Of a stretch of DNA of 23,736 nt, positions 15,456-23,662 are shown piece by piece. A program made the position numbers and the translations under genes. The stretch comes from an uncultured Planctomycetales bacterium. GTDB lineage: Bacteria; Planctomycetota; Planctomycetia; Pirellulales; S012-138. The number at the start of each line of letters is the position of its first letter. The first letter of the stretch is position 1. The stretch spans positions 1 to 23,736 of the forward strand of contig CALJLD010000207.1 of assembly GCA_937982665.1 (NCBI GenBank), given 5' to 3'. Below the pieces are notes generated by a model, which was not told the origin of the DNA, did no database searches, and saw only the letters and a list, made by a program, of their open reading frames with translations.

Positions 15456-17075
15456 CTAGTCCTGGTTGGCGGTCGCCAATGCCGCCTTGCCGGCCACCCA
15501 CAGGACACGTCCAATCAACCGCGCCCAAATGAACACGAACGCCGCCAGGAGCGGGCAAGCCAGCGCTAATGCGGTGATTGCGGAGACATCGCGCAGCAGA
15601 ACGAACCCAAATCCAAACGCAAACAAGAGCACCGTGTTTTGAAGATACAACGACAGCCAGGCGTGCGGCACCGAGAGTAAGCTACGAGCGACAAAGCGCG
15701 AAATGATGATGACATAGGTGTTCTCGTAGAGCGATGACGCGTAATAGACCGGCAGGAAAATCGCGACGAAATAGGCTGCGATCAGCCGCTGCCACTCCAG
15801 CGGAGCCCCGGTCAGTCTTGCCAGCAGCATGCCCACCGCAAAGATCAACATTCCGGCGATCGCAAACTGGAAGAACGCAAACACCCAGTTTCGCCAATCC
15901 ATGTCGCTCCAGCCATCAACGTCGCGTGCGCCGTTGGCTGTATCTACGGCAACGGCATGCACACATACCGATGCATACCCGCCAGCAAGTAATCCAAACA
16001 GGACCAATCCTGGGATCATGTAGAAGACCGTTGGCGGAAACTTTCCGACCAAGTAAATGGTCAACGCCAGGAAACCGCCAAAAAGGCCTAGCAGCAACGT
16101 GAGCACAAACCAGCGCAGCAATGACTGACCGTGAAATGGCATCGTGTAGACGCCGTTGATCATCGGAAATCTGACTGCAGCGGGGATCGGATTGTTGCGC
16201 GGATCGGCATACGGACTAGCCTCGGCTCGTTGCTGTGCAATGCGTTGTGTGTTGCGTTCCGCTCGGCTGAGCTTTTTCTTGCGCGGATGTTCTGGTTGAG
16301 GCTTTTCCCTCGGCGGCTTGCGAGAATGCGCGTGGGGGTCAAAGTTCGATTGCTGCGGTGCCGGCGCGGGGACTTCGTTCTTCCAGCGTGAAGCGCTGCC
16401 CTGCTGATTTGGCGACGTTGACGGAGGCGCATCCGGCGGATGCGTTGAATACGTTGTTGGCGAGGATGGCAATGGCGCTGCCCAAGAGCTAACGTCGGGA
16501 TCGTTGTGAGTTGGAGACTGCCGCCGCTTTGCCGCTGGTGCGTGCTCGTCCTTCTCGGGTTCGGCAATCTCGTCCTCGGAGAAGAGCGGGCCAGCTTCAC
16601 CGGCGCGAGGGATGTACGAGTAGCCGGCTGCGGCATGCTCAAGGTGGGGCGGCGTCGGCGGTTCTTCGTCAGAAACCGCGTAGGACTCTGTTGTGGTCAC
16701 CGTCTTCTTGGGTAAAGGCGGCGGCTGGGGAACCGTCAACTGTGTCCGGCAATCGGGACATCTTGCCCGGCGTCCTGCATGTTCTGCCCGAAACGCCATT
16801 CGCGTGCCGCACAATGTACATTCCACGGCGAACATCCGCGTGTCTGCGGACTTTTTTTGCCCGGCAGAGGCGTCTTTCTCCAGGCCGGAGCCGCCGAGTT
16901 GTTTGGCTTTGCGGGAGGCTGCTTTCTGCTGCCGCTTGACGGCCTTGGGTGCCGTGAATCGTGTTCCGCAAAGATCACAGCGGACGTCCTTGCCGGCAAC
17001 GGATGTGGAATAGGCATTCCGCGTGTCACAACGTGGACAAGTGACGACATATGCGGTTTGTTTTTCAGCACCCAT
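15456..17075 (-). CDS. double zinc-ribbon polytopic membrane protein
   Basis: A 539-residue protein with three parts. The N-terminus has two CxxC-n-CxxC zinc ribbons: C13/C16 with C33/C36, and C86/C89 with C106/C109. Both look like the rubredoxin-type ribbon of MJ0042/zinc-ribbon domain proteins. Residues 115-305 are a Pro/Ser/Glu/Lys-rich, apparently disordered linker with a basic stretch KPREKPQ-to-RKKKLS near 255-270. The C-terminus has about six membrane helices (322-343, 349-372, 396-420, 430-450, 478-495, 500-527). Such ribbon-plus-membrane proteins are frequent in planctomycetes, with function unknown. It starts at ATG 17075 and is upstream of the Gly/Tyr-rich gene on the same strand, 92 bases apart, so co-transcription is possible. 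Confidence 0.85.
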   Translation of the reverse strand: MGAEKQTAYVVTCPRCDTRNAYSTSVAGKDVRCDLCGTRFTAPKAVKRQQKAASRKAKQLGGSGLEKDASAGQKKSADTRMFAVECTLCGTRMAFRAEHAGRRARCPDCRTQLTVPQPPPLPKKTVTTTESYAVSDEEPPTPPHLEHAAAGYSYIPRAGEAGPLFSEDEIAEPEKDEHAPAAKRRQSPTHNDPDVSSWAAPLPSSPTTYSTHPPDAPPSTSPNQQGSASRWKNEVPAPAPQQSNFDPHAHSRKPPREKPQPEHPRKKKLSRAERNTQRIAQQRAEASPYADPRNNPIPAAVRFPMINGVYTMPFHGQSLLRWFVLTLLLGLFGGFLALTIYLVGKFPPTVFYMIPGLVLFGLLAGGYASVCVHAVAVDTANGARDVDGWSDMDWRNWVFAFFQFAIAGMLIFAVGMLLARLTGAPLEWQRLIAAYFVAIFLPVYYASSLYENTYVIIISRFVARSLLSVPHAWLSLYLQNTVLLFAFGFGFVLLRDVSAITALALACPLLAAFVFIWARLIGRVLWVAGKAALATANQD

Positions 17076-17343
17076 GCTCTGTCCCGTCCGTTCGCCATTG
17101 ATGGCGTTGCCGATTGTGGCTGAAGTGGCAAAACGCCCATGCAGCGGCCATTTTGAGCCTCAATGCAGGATAGAAACTTCTTGAGAACGAATCCAGAATC
17201 TCCTGGCGTTCCTTAGCAGGCTTCGATCGACAACCAGTTGTTCATGGCCAGGAAGCCATTCTTGCGAAGATTTCCACCATCGGGAAACCAGCGAGAATTG
17301 AGGACGGTAGGGAATGCACGGCGGTAAGTGCGGGGAAAAGTAA

Positions 17344-17372
17344 TTGACTGCCGCCATTTGTGGTGCAATAAT
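17344..17372 (+). promoter_or_regulatory. sigma-70 promoter of the TetR gene
   Basis: TTGACT (17344-17349) and AATAAT (17367-17372) are 17 bp apart, each matching five of six consensus bases. Transcription would start near 17379, about 48 bases before the chosen ATG 17427. This is the best promoter match I found in the window, and it overlaps an operator-like palindrome. Confidence 0.7.
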
Positions 17373-17374
17373 CC

Positions 17375-17391
17375 GAATACGATTCGCATTC
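17375..17391. promoter_or_regulatory. operator-like inverted repeat at the TetR transcription start
   Basis: GAATACGA and TCGCATTC around a single T form a 17-base inverted repeat with one mismatched pair. It covers the predicted start of transcription and lies three bases after the -10 box. TetR-family regulators often repress themselves through such a site, so autoregulation is inferred. Confidence 0.6.
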
Positions 17392-17426
17392 TTATTAGTG
17401 CAATTCAGTCGACGCGTACCCAGCAG

Positions 17427-18068
17427 ATGTCAACCACCTGGCTCCACCGCCCGAAGCAGGAACGCAGCCGTTCCACTACACGGCAGATCCTGCGCGCGGC
17501 CGGCAAATTGCTGAAATCGCGTCCCTTGGCTGAGGTTTCTGTGGCGGAAATCGCCAAAGCGGCAGGCGTTTCCGTCGGCGGATATTACGCCCGCTTTCCC
17601 AGCAAGGAATCGCTCTTGGCCGCGCTTTATGACGATTGCCTGCGCAAGGCCACACGCGTCTTAGACGAGGCGATGAAAGTCGAGCGGTGGAAAGGAAGAC
17701 CGATCGCCGAAGTGATTCGGGCGTACTTCGATGTCGCCATGCGGTTCTTCTGCAAACATCGTGTGATCGTCCGCCAGGTCATTCAGCGAGCGCGCGAAGA
17801 AAGGAATTCGCCTCTGGGTCAGGCCGTGAGTGAGTTCAACACATTCGCGCACGGGCGGCTCACCTTATTGCTGATGGAACGAGCAAGCGAGATATGTCAT
17901 CCGAATGCCGAGGAGGCGGCAATGTTCGGTGTGCGCGTCATTTCCGCGGCGCTGCGCGATTTCTCGCTGTTCGGAGTGAAGCGGATGGCCTACGGATCTG
18001 CGGAATCTGATCGCATGCTACACGAACTGACTCGCATGTACGTTGCCTATTTGAAATCAAGTGAGTGA
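17427..18068 (+). CDS. TetR/AcrR-family transcriptional repressor
   Basis: A 213-residue dimeric DNA-binding regulator. The N-terminal HTH domain spans about 10-60: RSRSTTRQILRAAGKLL (helix 1), VSVAEIAKAAGVSVGGYYAR (HTH, 37-56) and FPSKESLLAALYDD, all classic TetR pattern with YxxFxSKE. The C-terminal helices (70-213) form the ligand and dimer domain, which is variable, so the inducer cannot be read. Start ATG 17427 is chosen; a GTG at 17328 would lie upstream of the promoter. It sits directly upstream of the serine hydrolase gene (70 bases), suggesting joint transcription. It is probably autoregulated by the palindrome at 17375-17391. Confidence 0.93.
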   Translation: MSTTWLHRPKQERSRSTTRQILRAAGKLLKSRPLAEVSVAEIAKAAGVSVGGYYARFPSKESLLAALYDDCLRKATRVLDEAMKVERWKGRPIAEVIRAYFDVAMRFFCKHRVIVRQVIQRAREERNSPLGQAVSEFNTFAHGRLTLLLMERASEICHPNAEEAAMFGVRVISAALRDFSLFGVKRMAYGSAESDRMLHELTRMYVAYLKSSE

Positions 18069-18138
18069 TTGCGGCGCGAAGAGGTCCCCACAACCACCTT
18101 TTTGTTGTTGCTCGATTTTGACCCTGGAGACCAAGACT

Positions 18139-19797
18139 ATGTTCGTTCGCCGGAATTTACTTTCTGCCATACTGTGCGCGTTGTGTTCTACGTCGATGTG
18201 TTTCGCCGCCGTTGCGGACGAACGCAGCGACCGCGTGGATAAACTCTTTTCCGCTTGGGATGGCGAGAGTCCCGGCGCGGCCGTTGCTATCTCTCAAGGC
18301 GATAACCTGCTGTACTTCGCCACCTTTGGTTTACGTAATATTGAAAGCGGTGAACCGATTACGCGGGACACGCGGTTCAATCTCGCGTCGGCTTCCAAAC
18401 AGTTCACTGCCGCGTGCGTGGCCGATCTCGCGCACCGTGGCCAACTTGACTTGAATGACGATGTCCGCAAGTACATCACTGAGTTGCCTGATTATGGGAT
18501 GGAAATCACGATCTCGCACTTAATCCATCACCGCAGCGGGCTGCGCGACATGTTTGAGTTGATGATGTTAGCGAAGCGAGATTTGGACGCTGAGGTCACG
18601 ACTAAGGAAGTCATGGACCTGGTCTGCCGGCAAGAGTCGCTGCAGTTTGAGCCCGGCAGCGACTTTCTGTACTCCAACACGAACTACTTCTTGCTGGCGG
18701 AGATTGTTCAACGTGTCAGCGGCTCTTCACTGCGCGAATACGCTGACGAGCGGATTTTCACACCGCTGGGGATGGAGCACACTGAGTTTCGTGATGCGGT
18801 CGATCAGGTCATCCCAAATTTGGCCAGCGGTCATGAGAATGCTCCTGGCGGTTTTCGCCCACGTGAGTCCAAACTCTGCCTGCCTGGCTCGGGCGGAGTA
18901 TATTCGACGGTCGATGACTTGCTGCTTTGGCAGCGGAATTTCAAGTCGGCCAACTGGGGGACTCCCGAACTGCTCCAACAACTCCAGACACCGCCATTGT
19001 TGTCGGAGGATCAGCGTCAATCGCCCATGATTGGACCCTATGCATTTGGGTTGATGTCCCGAGAATACCGCGGCGTTCCGATTGTTGCCGCACTCTTTGG
19101 CGGCTCTTTTGGCTCGAGCAGCTTGCTGATGCGATTTCCCAACCAAGACATATCTATCATTGTCTTGGCCAACTCGAGCGCGGCCGATGCAACGGAACTG
19201 GGATTCGCAGTCGCCGATATCTATTTGGCCGATGAACTCGGTGCAGAACCGGAACCCTCAGCAATCAAACCTCCGCCCGGCTTTGCGCTGTTTCAATCTG
19301 AGGATGACGAGTTGTTGATCTACAGCACACGTCCTACTGGAGAAAGTCATCTGACGACGCTTTTCTATAAGGTTGAGATTCAGGCAAAAAGCGAGAGCCG
19401 CTTTGAGTCGATCAACAGCGCAATCCCCGTCATTGCGGAGCTAAGCTCAGACGGAGGGACGCGCGTCGTCGACGTTGAGATTGCGGGCGGGAAACCAAAG
19501 CGCTATACAGCACTGGCAATCGACCCGCCGCCGGCAACTTTTGTCGAATCGCTGGCAGGTATCTACACGAGCAACGAAGTTGGAGCCGATGTGCAATTTG
19601 ATCTGGTCGACGGGAGGCTCGAGCTCAACGACGACAGCATGGAGATCAACGTCGCACCGTTCATGGCTGTTTCCAAGGAACTGCTGATGTCAGACACAGG
19701 CGTGCGGCTAGACGTACTAAAGTACGAGGATGGCAAAGCGCTTGAGTTGATGATCAGTACGCCGCGAGCCAGAAAAATTCTGCTGAAACGAAAATAG
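18139..19797 (+). CDS. exported serine hydrolase (beta-lactamase/PBP-fold, class C-like)
   Basis: A 552-residue serine hydrolase of the beta-lactamase-related family, likely acting outside the cytoplasm on a peptide, ester or lactam. A signal peptide is seen (about 7-26, cleavage near CFAA). The nucleophile motif SxxK is SASK at 84-87 (Ser84, Lys87). The second motif YxN is YSN at 178-180. The usual third motif [HK]xG is replaced by FGG at 320-322 within ALFGGSFGSSS. HHRSGL (130-135) and GSGGVYST (250-257) support the family. Residues from about 370 form an extra C-terminal domain, like the all-beta extension of some planctomycete and Bacteroidetes esterases. Start ATG 18139 follows CTGGAGA. 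No beta-lactam resistance should be assumed. Confidence 0.9.
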   Translation: MFVRRNLLSAILCALCSTSMCFAAVADERSDRVDKLFSAWDGESPGAAVAISQGDNLLYFATFGLRNIESGEPITRDTRFNLASASKQFTAACVADLAHRGQLDLNDDVRKYITELPDYGMEITISHLIHHRSGLRDMFELMMLAKRDLDAEVTTKEVMDLVCRQESLQFEPGSDFLYSNTNYFLLAEIVQRVSGSSLREYADERIFTPLGMEHTEFRDAVDQVIPNLASGHENAPGGFRPRESKLCLPGSGGVYSTVDDLLLWQRNFKSANWGTPELLQQLQTPPLLSEDQRQSPMIGPYAFGLMSREYRGVPIVAALFGGSFGSSSLLMRFPNQDISIIVLANSSAADATELGFAVADIYLADELGAEPEPSAIKPPPGFALFQSEDDELLIYSTRPTGESHLTTLFYKVEIQAKSESRFESINSAIPVIAELSSDGGTRVVDVEIAGGKPKRYTALAIDPPPATFVESLAGIYTSNEVGADVQFDLVDGRLELNDDSMEINVAPFMAVSKELLMSDTGVRLDVLKYEDGKALELMISTPRARKILLKRK

Positions 19798-19819
19798 CCT
19801 GCGATCCACCAGTTGACGG

Positions 19820-19882
19820 CCAACGGGTTCCCAACCAAGGATTGCACTGTCATGATGCAGTCCTGCCCTAACCCGCCGTTGG
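19820..19882 (+). other. nested inverted repeat upstream of the ABC permease
   Basis: CCAACGG (19820-19826) pairs with CCGTTGG (19876-19882). Inside lies AGGATTGCA (19838-19846) pairing with TGCAGTCCT (19856-19864), nine pairs with one G-U and a 9-base loop. The fold ends 19 bases before the ATG of the permease and 22 bases after the serine hydrolase stop. It may be a terminator-like hairpin or a structured leader. There is no T-run. Confidence 0.4.
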
Positions 19883-19901
19883 TATTTCGCTGCAGCAGCC
19901 C

Positions 19902-20846
19902 ATGCCCGCACTTCGCCAGAAGTTGACACCGCCGGTGTTCATCAGCCCTTGGCTGTGCGGGTTTGGGCTGTTGATTCTTTATCCGTTCATCGCATCACTC
20001 GTGTGGAGCTTCTGTCGATATGACATGCTCTCGCCACCGGAGTATGCAGGCCTGGCCAACTATCAACGCCTTGCGGATGAGCTGATTGCCGGCGACCGCT
20101 TCGGTCAGGCGATGTGGAACACCGGCTACTACGTGCTGATCTCCGTGCCGCTTTCCATTGCCGCGGGACTTGGGTTGGCCGTAATGCTCTCGTGGCGAAT
20201 TCGAGGGCAATCTGTCTATCGCACGTTGTTCTTCCTGCCGTCTGTCGTTCCTGTTGCCGCGTCAAGCGTGTTGTGGATGTGGCTGCTGGACCCGCAGGCG
20301 GGCATCGTCAACGCCGTGCTGCGCAACTTTGGACTGGGGGGACCAGGCTGGTTTAACAGCGTGGCGGAAGCCGCCTGGCTGCCGGCATGGATTGGAGGAA
20401 CAGGCGGCTTTGGCTCCAAAGATGCGCTGACGCTGATGCATGTCTGGGGCGTCGGCAACTTCATGATCATTTACCTGGCCGCACTGGGTGAAGTGCCTAA
20501 GAGCCTTTACGAAGCTGCCGAGTTGGACGGTGCCGGACCCTGGCGGAGATTTCGCCACGTGACTTTGCCTATGCTTTCGCCTGTGATCTTTTTTAACCTT
20601 GTGATGGGGATCATTGGCGGCGTTCAAGCGTTCACGCAGATCTACATTGTCAGCGAAGGACAGGGAGCACCAGCCGGTTCCAGCATGGTGCTTTCGCTCT
20701 ATCTGTTTCTTGCCGCGTTCAAAGACCTGGAGATGGGTTACGCATCGGCCATCGCTTGGGTGCTGTTCCTGGTCGTACTGGTCAGCACGGCGGCCTTGTT
20801 TCGTTCCGCCAAACATTGGGTTCATTACGGAGGGGCAGGAGCATGA
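19902..20846 (+). CDS. ABC sugar-type importer permease (MalF/UgpA-like)
   Basis: An inner-membrane permease of the carbohydrate-uptake-1 type, 314 residues. About six hydrophobic helices can be seen, at about 18-38, 77-98, 108-129, 176-196, 225-247 and 281-300. The EAA loop, SLYEAAELDGAGPWRRFRHV (201-220) followed by TLP, is the ATPase-contact motif. YRTLFFLPSVVP (106-117) is the usual MalF/UgpA-type element. The segment FGSKDAL to HVWGVGNFMIIY is typical. ATG 19902 has no clear SD. Its stop overlaps the next start by ATGA, so it is translationally coupled to the binding protein. A second permease and an ATPase are not in the window. Sugar transport is family inference; the substrate is unknown. 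Confidence 0.93.
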   Translation: MPALRQKLTPPVFISPWLCGFGLLILYPFIASLVWSFCRYDMLSPPEYAGLANYQRLADELIAGDRFGQAMWNTGYYVLISVPLSIAAGLGLAVMLSWRIRGQSVYRTLFFLPSVVPVAASSVLWMWLLDPQAGIVNAVLRNFGLGGPGWFNSVAEAAWLPAWIGGTGGFGSKDALTLMHVWGVGNFMIIYLAALGEVPKSLYEAAELDGAGPWRRFRHVTLPMLSPVIFFNLVMGIIGGVQAFTQIYIVSEGQGAPAGSSMVLSLYLFLAAFKDLEMGYASAIAWVLFLVVLVSTAALFRSAKHWVHYGGAGA

Positions 20847-22282
20847 AAGCAATCAATGTACGAGTCGTAGCAGGGCTGTTGCTTGTGGCAGCGTTAACGA
20901 GGTTGTTGTTCTCCGGCGGTTCGGCCGAAGATTCACGGTCAGTTCCGGCCGATCGACAAGAAGTTGTCTTCTGGCATTTCTGGGGCGGCAAGCATCGCGA
21001 AATCGTGGATGACATCGTCGCGCGCTTCAATGCCAGTCAAAATGAGCACTTCGTCCGCGCGATTGCGATGCCGGGACAGAACCTGGACCTGAAGTTCTTT
21101 CTTTCCGTGGCTGGCGGAGATCCGCCGGACCTGCTCAACCAGGATGATCCCGTGATTGGCGATTGGGCAGCACGGGGGGCGATTGTGCCTTTGGACGAGA
21201 TCGCCAAGCCAGATGAAGTTGCTCAATTGCAGAGTTGGCTTTTTCCCTCGGCGCGACGGCTAGGAACTTACGACGGACGTTTGTTTGCGTTGTGCAACGG
21301 ATTGGATATTCGCGCGCTTTACTACAACCTGGACATGCTGCAAGACGCTGGCTTTGATGGCCCTCCGCAGTCGCTGGAAGAACTTGACCGGATGGCGAGA
21401 ACCATCGCGCCGCCAACCCTCCGCGGTCAGCGCGACCACGTTGGCTATCTTCCCGATCCACGGCGACTCTGGGCTTGGGGGATTGTCTTCGGTGGGAGGT
21501 TCTATGACGAGCAAACCGGCGAGGTGCTCGTCGACAGCGATGAAGTTGTCCGCGCTTTGGAGTGGATGCAGTCTTATGCGCGAGACTATGGCGCGGAACA
21601 AGTCTCGGCCTTTCGCAAGGGAGATCAGGCGTTGGCAGGCGCGGCTTTCCCGCTGTTGCAAGGTCGCTATGCCATGCTGATGGACGGTCAGTGGCGTGTT
21701 GAGGAGATGGAAAAAGCGGCCGAGGCCGCGCGCGCGAGCGGAGAGGTCCCGATGAATTGGGGCGTCATTCCGCTTCCGCCGCCTGAGGATGGATTGTCAG
21801 AAGCCGGTTGGGTGAATGGAAATTTCTTTGTCGTTCCTCGCGGTGGGAAGAACCCGGAAGGTGCCTGGGCATTTATGAAGTTCTGGAGCGGCTTTGGCGG
21901 CTTTGAAACAGATGCAGCACAGACGGCAGCTTCCGGTGGTTGGATTCCGGCTTCGCAGCAGGTGGTAGATCAGCCAGAATTCCGAGCGTATCTGGCAAAG
22001 TACCCCGAATTCAGCGCGTTTGTTGAATTGGCGGCCAGCCCCAATCAGGTTCCCCGGCCGGTTATCCCCGGCGCGGCGTTCTTCGATACCGAAATCACGC
22101 AAGCCGCGGAAGCTGCCCTTTATCGCCCAGATGCTCCGCCTGCCAGGGAGTTATTGCAGCAAGCGGCGCGGCGCATTCGTGCGCGACTGAGCAGCCTGCA
22201 AGACAGGTACGGAATTGCGAAACCGGCCGCAATGAACCACACTGGCACTTCGCTCCCGGCGACAGCTCCCAGTGAGCGCTAG
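20843..22282 (+). CDS. extracytoplasmic sugar-type substrate-binding protein
   Basis: A solute-binding protein for the ABC permease, 479 residues, of the MalE/UgpB class (SBP_bac family). FWHFWGGKHREIVDDIVARF (43-62) is the usual opening, followed by GGDPPDLLNQDDP (91-103). MDGQW and the NGNFFVVPRGGKNPEGAWAF stretch are typical late elements. It has an N-terminal hydrophobic segment (about 7-25) but no lipobox Cys, so it is probably an uncleaved anchor or a secreted form. ATG 20843 overlaps the permease stop (ATGA) and has GGAGG (20829-20833) nine bases upstream. The order, permease first then binding protein, is a variant seen in planctomycetes. Ligand specificity cannot be read. Confidence 0.93.
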   Translation: MKAINVRVVAGLLLVAALTRLLFSGGSAEDSRSVPADRQEVVFWHFWGGKHREIVDDIVARFNASQNEHFVRAIAMPGQNLDLKFFLSVAGGDPPDLLNQDDPVIGDWAARGAIVPLDEIAKPDEVAQLQSWLFPSARRLGTYDGRLFALCNGLDIRALYYNLDMLQDAGFDGPPQSLEELDRMARTIAPPTLRGQRDHVGYLPDPRRLWAWGIVFGGRFYDEQTGEVLVDSDEVVRALEWMQSYARDYGAEQVSAFRKGDQALAGAAFPLLQGRYAMLMDGQWRVEEMEKAAEAARASGEVPMNWGVIPLPPPEDGLSEAGWVNGNFFVVPRGGKNPEGAWAFMKFWSGFGGFETDAAQTAASGGWIPASQQVVDQPEFRAYLAKYPEFSAFVELAASPNQVPRPVIPGAAFFDTEITQAAEAALYRPDAPPARELLQQAARRIRARLSSLQDRYGIAKPAAMNHTGTSLPATAPSER

Positions 22283-22328
22283 CCGAAATCGGGACAGAAT
22301 CTCCACTCTAGACTCAACAAGACCGAAC

Positions 22329-23600
22329 ATGTTTCACGAGCATCGCTGCCGCTTGCCATATCTCATTCCCGCGTTGGTTGTCTGGTTCGCATGCTGCGGT
22401 GGTTTGGCATTCGCGCAAGATGAATGGCCTCAGTTCCGCGGACCAAACGGGCAAGGGCATGCCAACGTAACTTCCGCGCCTACCTCTTGGAGCGAGACCG
22501 AGAACATCACTTGGAAGGCTGACATCCCCGGCAGCGGATTCTCGTCGCCGGTCATCTCCGGTGATCGCATCTGGTTGACCACCGCGCTTGACGAAGGGCA
22601 CTCACTTCATGCTTTGTGCATTGATCGAGCTTCTGGCGATATCGTCCAAAACGTAAAAGTATTCGCCGAGTTGAACCCTCCCAAGATCAATGTGACCAAC
22701 AGCTACGCTTCGCCCACACCGGTTATCGATGGCGATCGCGTTTTCGTTTGCTTTGGGACGATGGGCACGGCCTGCCTGAACAGCGTGACCGGCGAAGTGT
22801 TGTGGAGAAACCACGAGCTGGTGTTGGATCACAAAGAAGGGCCAGGGAGTTCGCCCATCGTGGTTGATGATTTGCTGATTCTCAATTGCGATGGTCAGGA
22901 TGTACGGTATGTTGCCGCGCTTGACAAGCGGACAGGTGAGATCGCCTGGAAGGCCGACCGCAGCGTTCCGCCTGCATCCAATATGGACATGAACAAAGCG
23001 TACTCCACGCCGCTTTTGATTGAAGCGAATGGACGGCGGGAACTGGTTAGCCCCGGCGCCATGCACGTGGCCGCGTACGATCCCGCAACAGGCGACGAAC
23101 TTTGGAAGGTTCTTTATCCGCAGGGCTTCTCCAATGTTCCGCGGCCAGTCTTCGGCGATGACTTGTTATTTGTCAGCACCGGATACGTTCGGGCGACGTT
23201 GCTAGCCATCCGTCCGGGAGGAAACGGCGATGTGACCGAGACCAATGTCGCGTGGTCATCCGATCGCCAGGCACCCACTCGTCCCTCGCCGATATATGTC
23301 GATGGTCGGCTGTATGTCGCCTCGGACCGCGGGGTACTCACCTGTTATGAAGCTGCGACCGGCGAGACGCTCTATACAGAACGCTTGGGCGGAAGTTTTG
23401 CCTCCTCGCCCATTTACGCTGCCGGCCACATTTATTTCTGCAACGAGAAAGGCGAGACCACCGTCATTAAGGCAAGCAGGACGTTTGAACTTGTCAGCAA
23501 GAATGAACTGCCTGCCCCAATCAAAGCATCGCCGGCGGCCGTGGGCAAAGAGATCTATGTGCGGACGACCGAAGCGCTGTACCGGATTGAAGGCCAGTAA
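22329..23600 (+). CDS. secreted PQQ-like beta-propeller protein
   Basis: A 423-residue protein with a signal peptide (hydrophobic core about 11-27, cleavage near AFAQ-DEW). The mature start WPQFRGPNGQG (33-43) is typical of planctomycete PQQ-like domain proteins. The rest is a run of beta-propeller blades, seen as repeated units ending in [AV]LDxxTGExxW: LCIDRASGDI (95-104), LNSVTGEVLWR, ALDKRTGEIAWK, AYDPATGDELWK and CYEAATGETLYT. This is the BamB/PQQ fold, but no quinone-binding enzyme motifs are recognised, so a structural or BamB-like role is as likely as dehydrogenase. ATG 22329 is chosen; a GTG at 22272 overlaps the preceding gene. It begins 46 bases after the binding-protein stop and could be co-transcribed. 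Confidence 0.92.
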   Translation: MFHEHRCRLPYLIPALVVWFACCGGLAFAQDEWPQFRGPNGQGHANVTSAPTSWSETENITWKADIPGSGFSSPVISGDRIWLTTALDEGHSLHALCIDRASGDIVQNVKVFAELNPPKINVTNSYASPTPVIDGDRVFVCFGTMGTACLNSVTGEVLWRNHELVLDHKEGPGSSPIVVDDLLILNCDGQDVRYVAALDKRTGEIAWKADRSVPPASNMDMNKAYSTPLLIEANGRRELVSPGAMHVAAYDPATGDELWKVLYPQGFSNVPRPVFGDDLLFVSTGYVRATLLAIRPGGNGDVTETNVAWSSDRQAPTRPSPIYVDGRLYVASDRGVLTCYEAATGETLYTERLGGSFASSPIYAAGHIYFCNEKGETTVIKASRTFELVSKNELPAPIKASPAAVGKEIYVRTTEALYRIEGQ

Positions 23601-23662
23601 CGGAGTCGACCGACTGAATTTCAGACCACAGAGCATTTCCAACGCAGTGCTCAAGCGGCAAA

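Larger units (their letters stand above)
17076..17426. other. 351-base intergenic region between divergent genes
   Basis: It lies between the minus-strand zinc-ribbon gene and the plus-strand TetR gene. The right end (17344-17391) holds the TetR promoter and operator listed separately. In 17076-17343 I found no convincing promoter, RNA or repeat. A 65-codon minus-strand frame (17160-17357) covers part of it but looks like chance. Confidence 0.5.

Noticed and set aside
15364..15558. N-terminal extension of the Gly/Tyr-rich gene to 15558
   Set aside because: The extra 65 residues overlap the zinc-ribbon gene end and put the signal peptide in mid-protein, so ATG 15363 is preferred.
17160..17357. 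65-codon minus-strand frame between the zinc-ribbon and TetR genes
   Set aside because: Its start region lies under the strong TetR promoter, it has no SD and no recognisable family; probably chance, though a small gene is not excluded.
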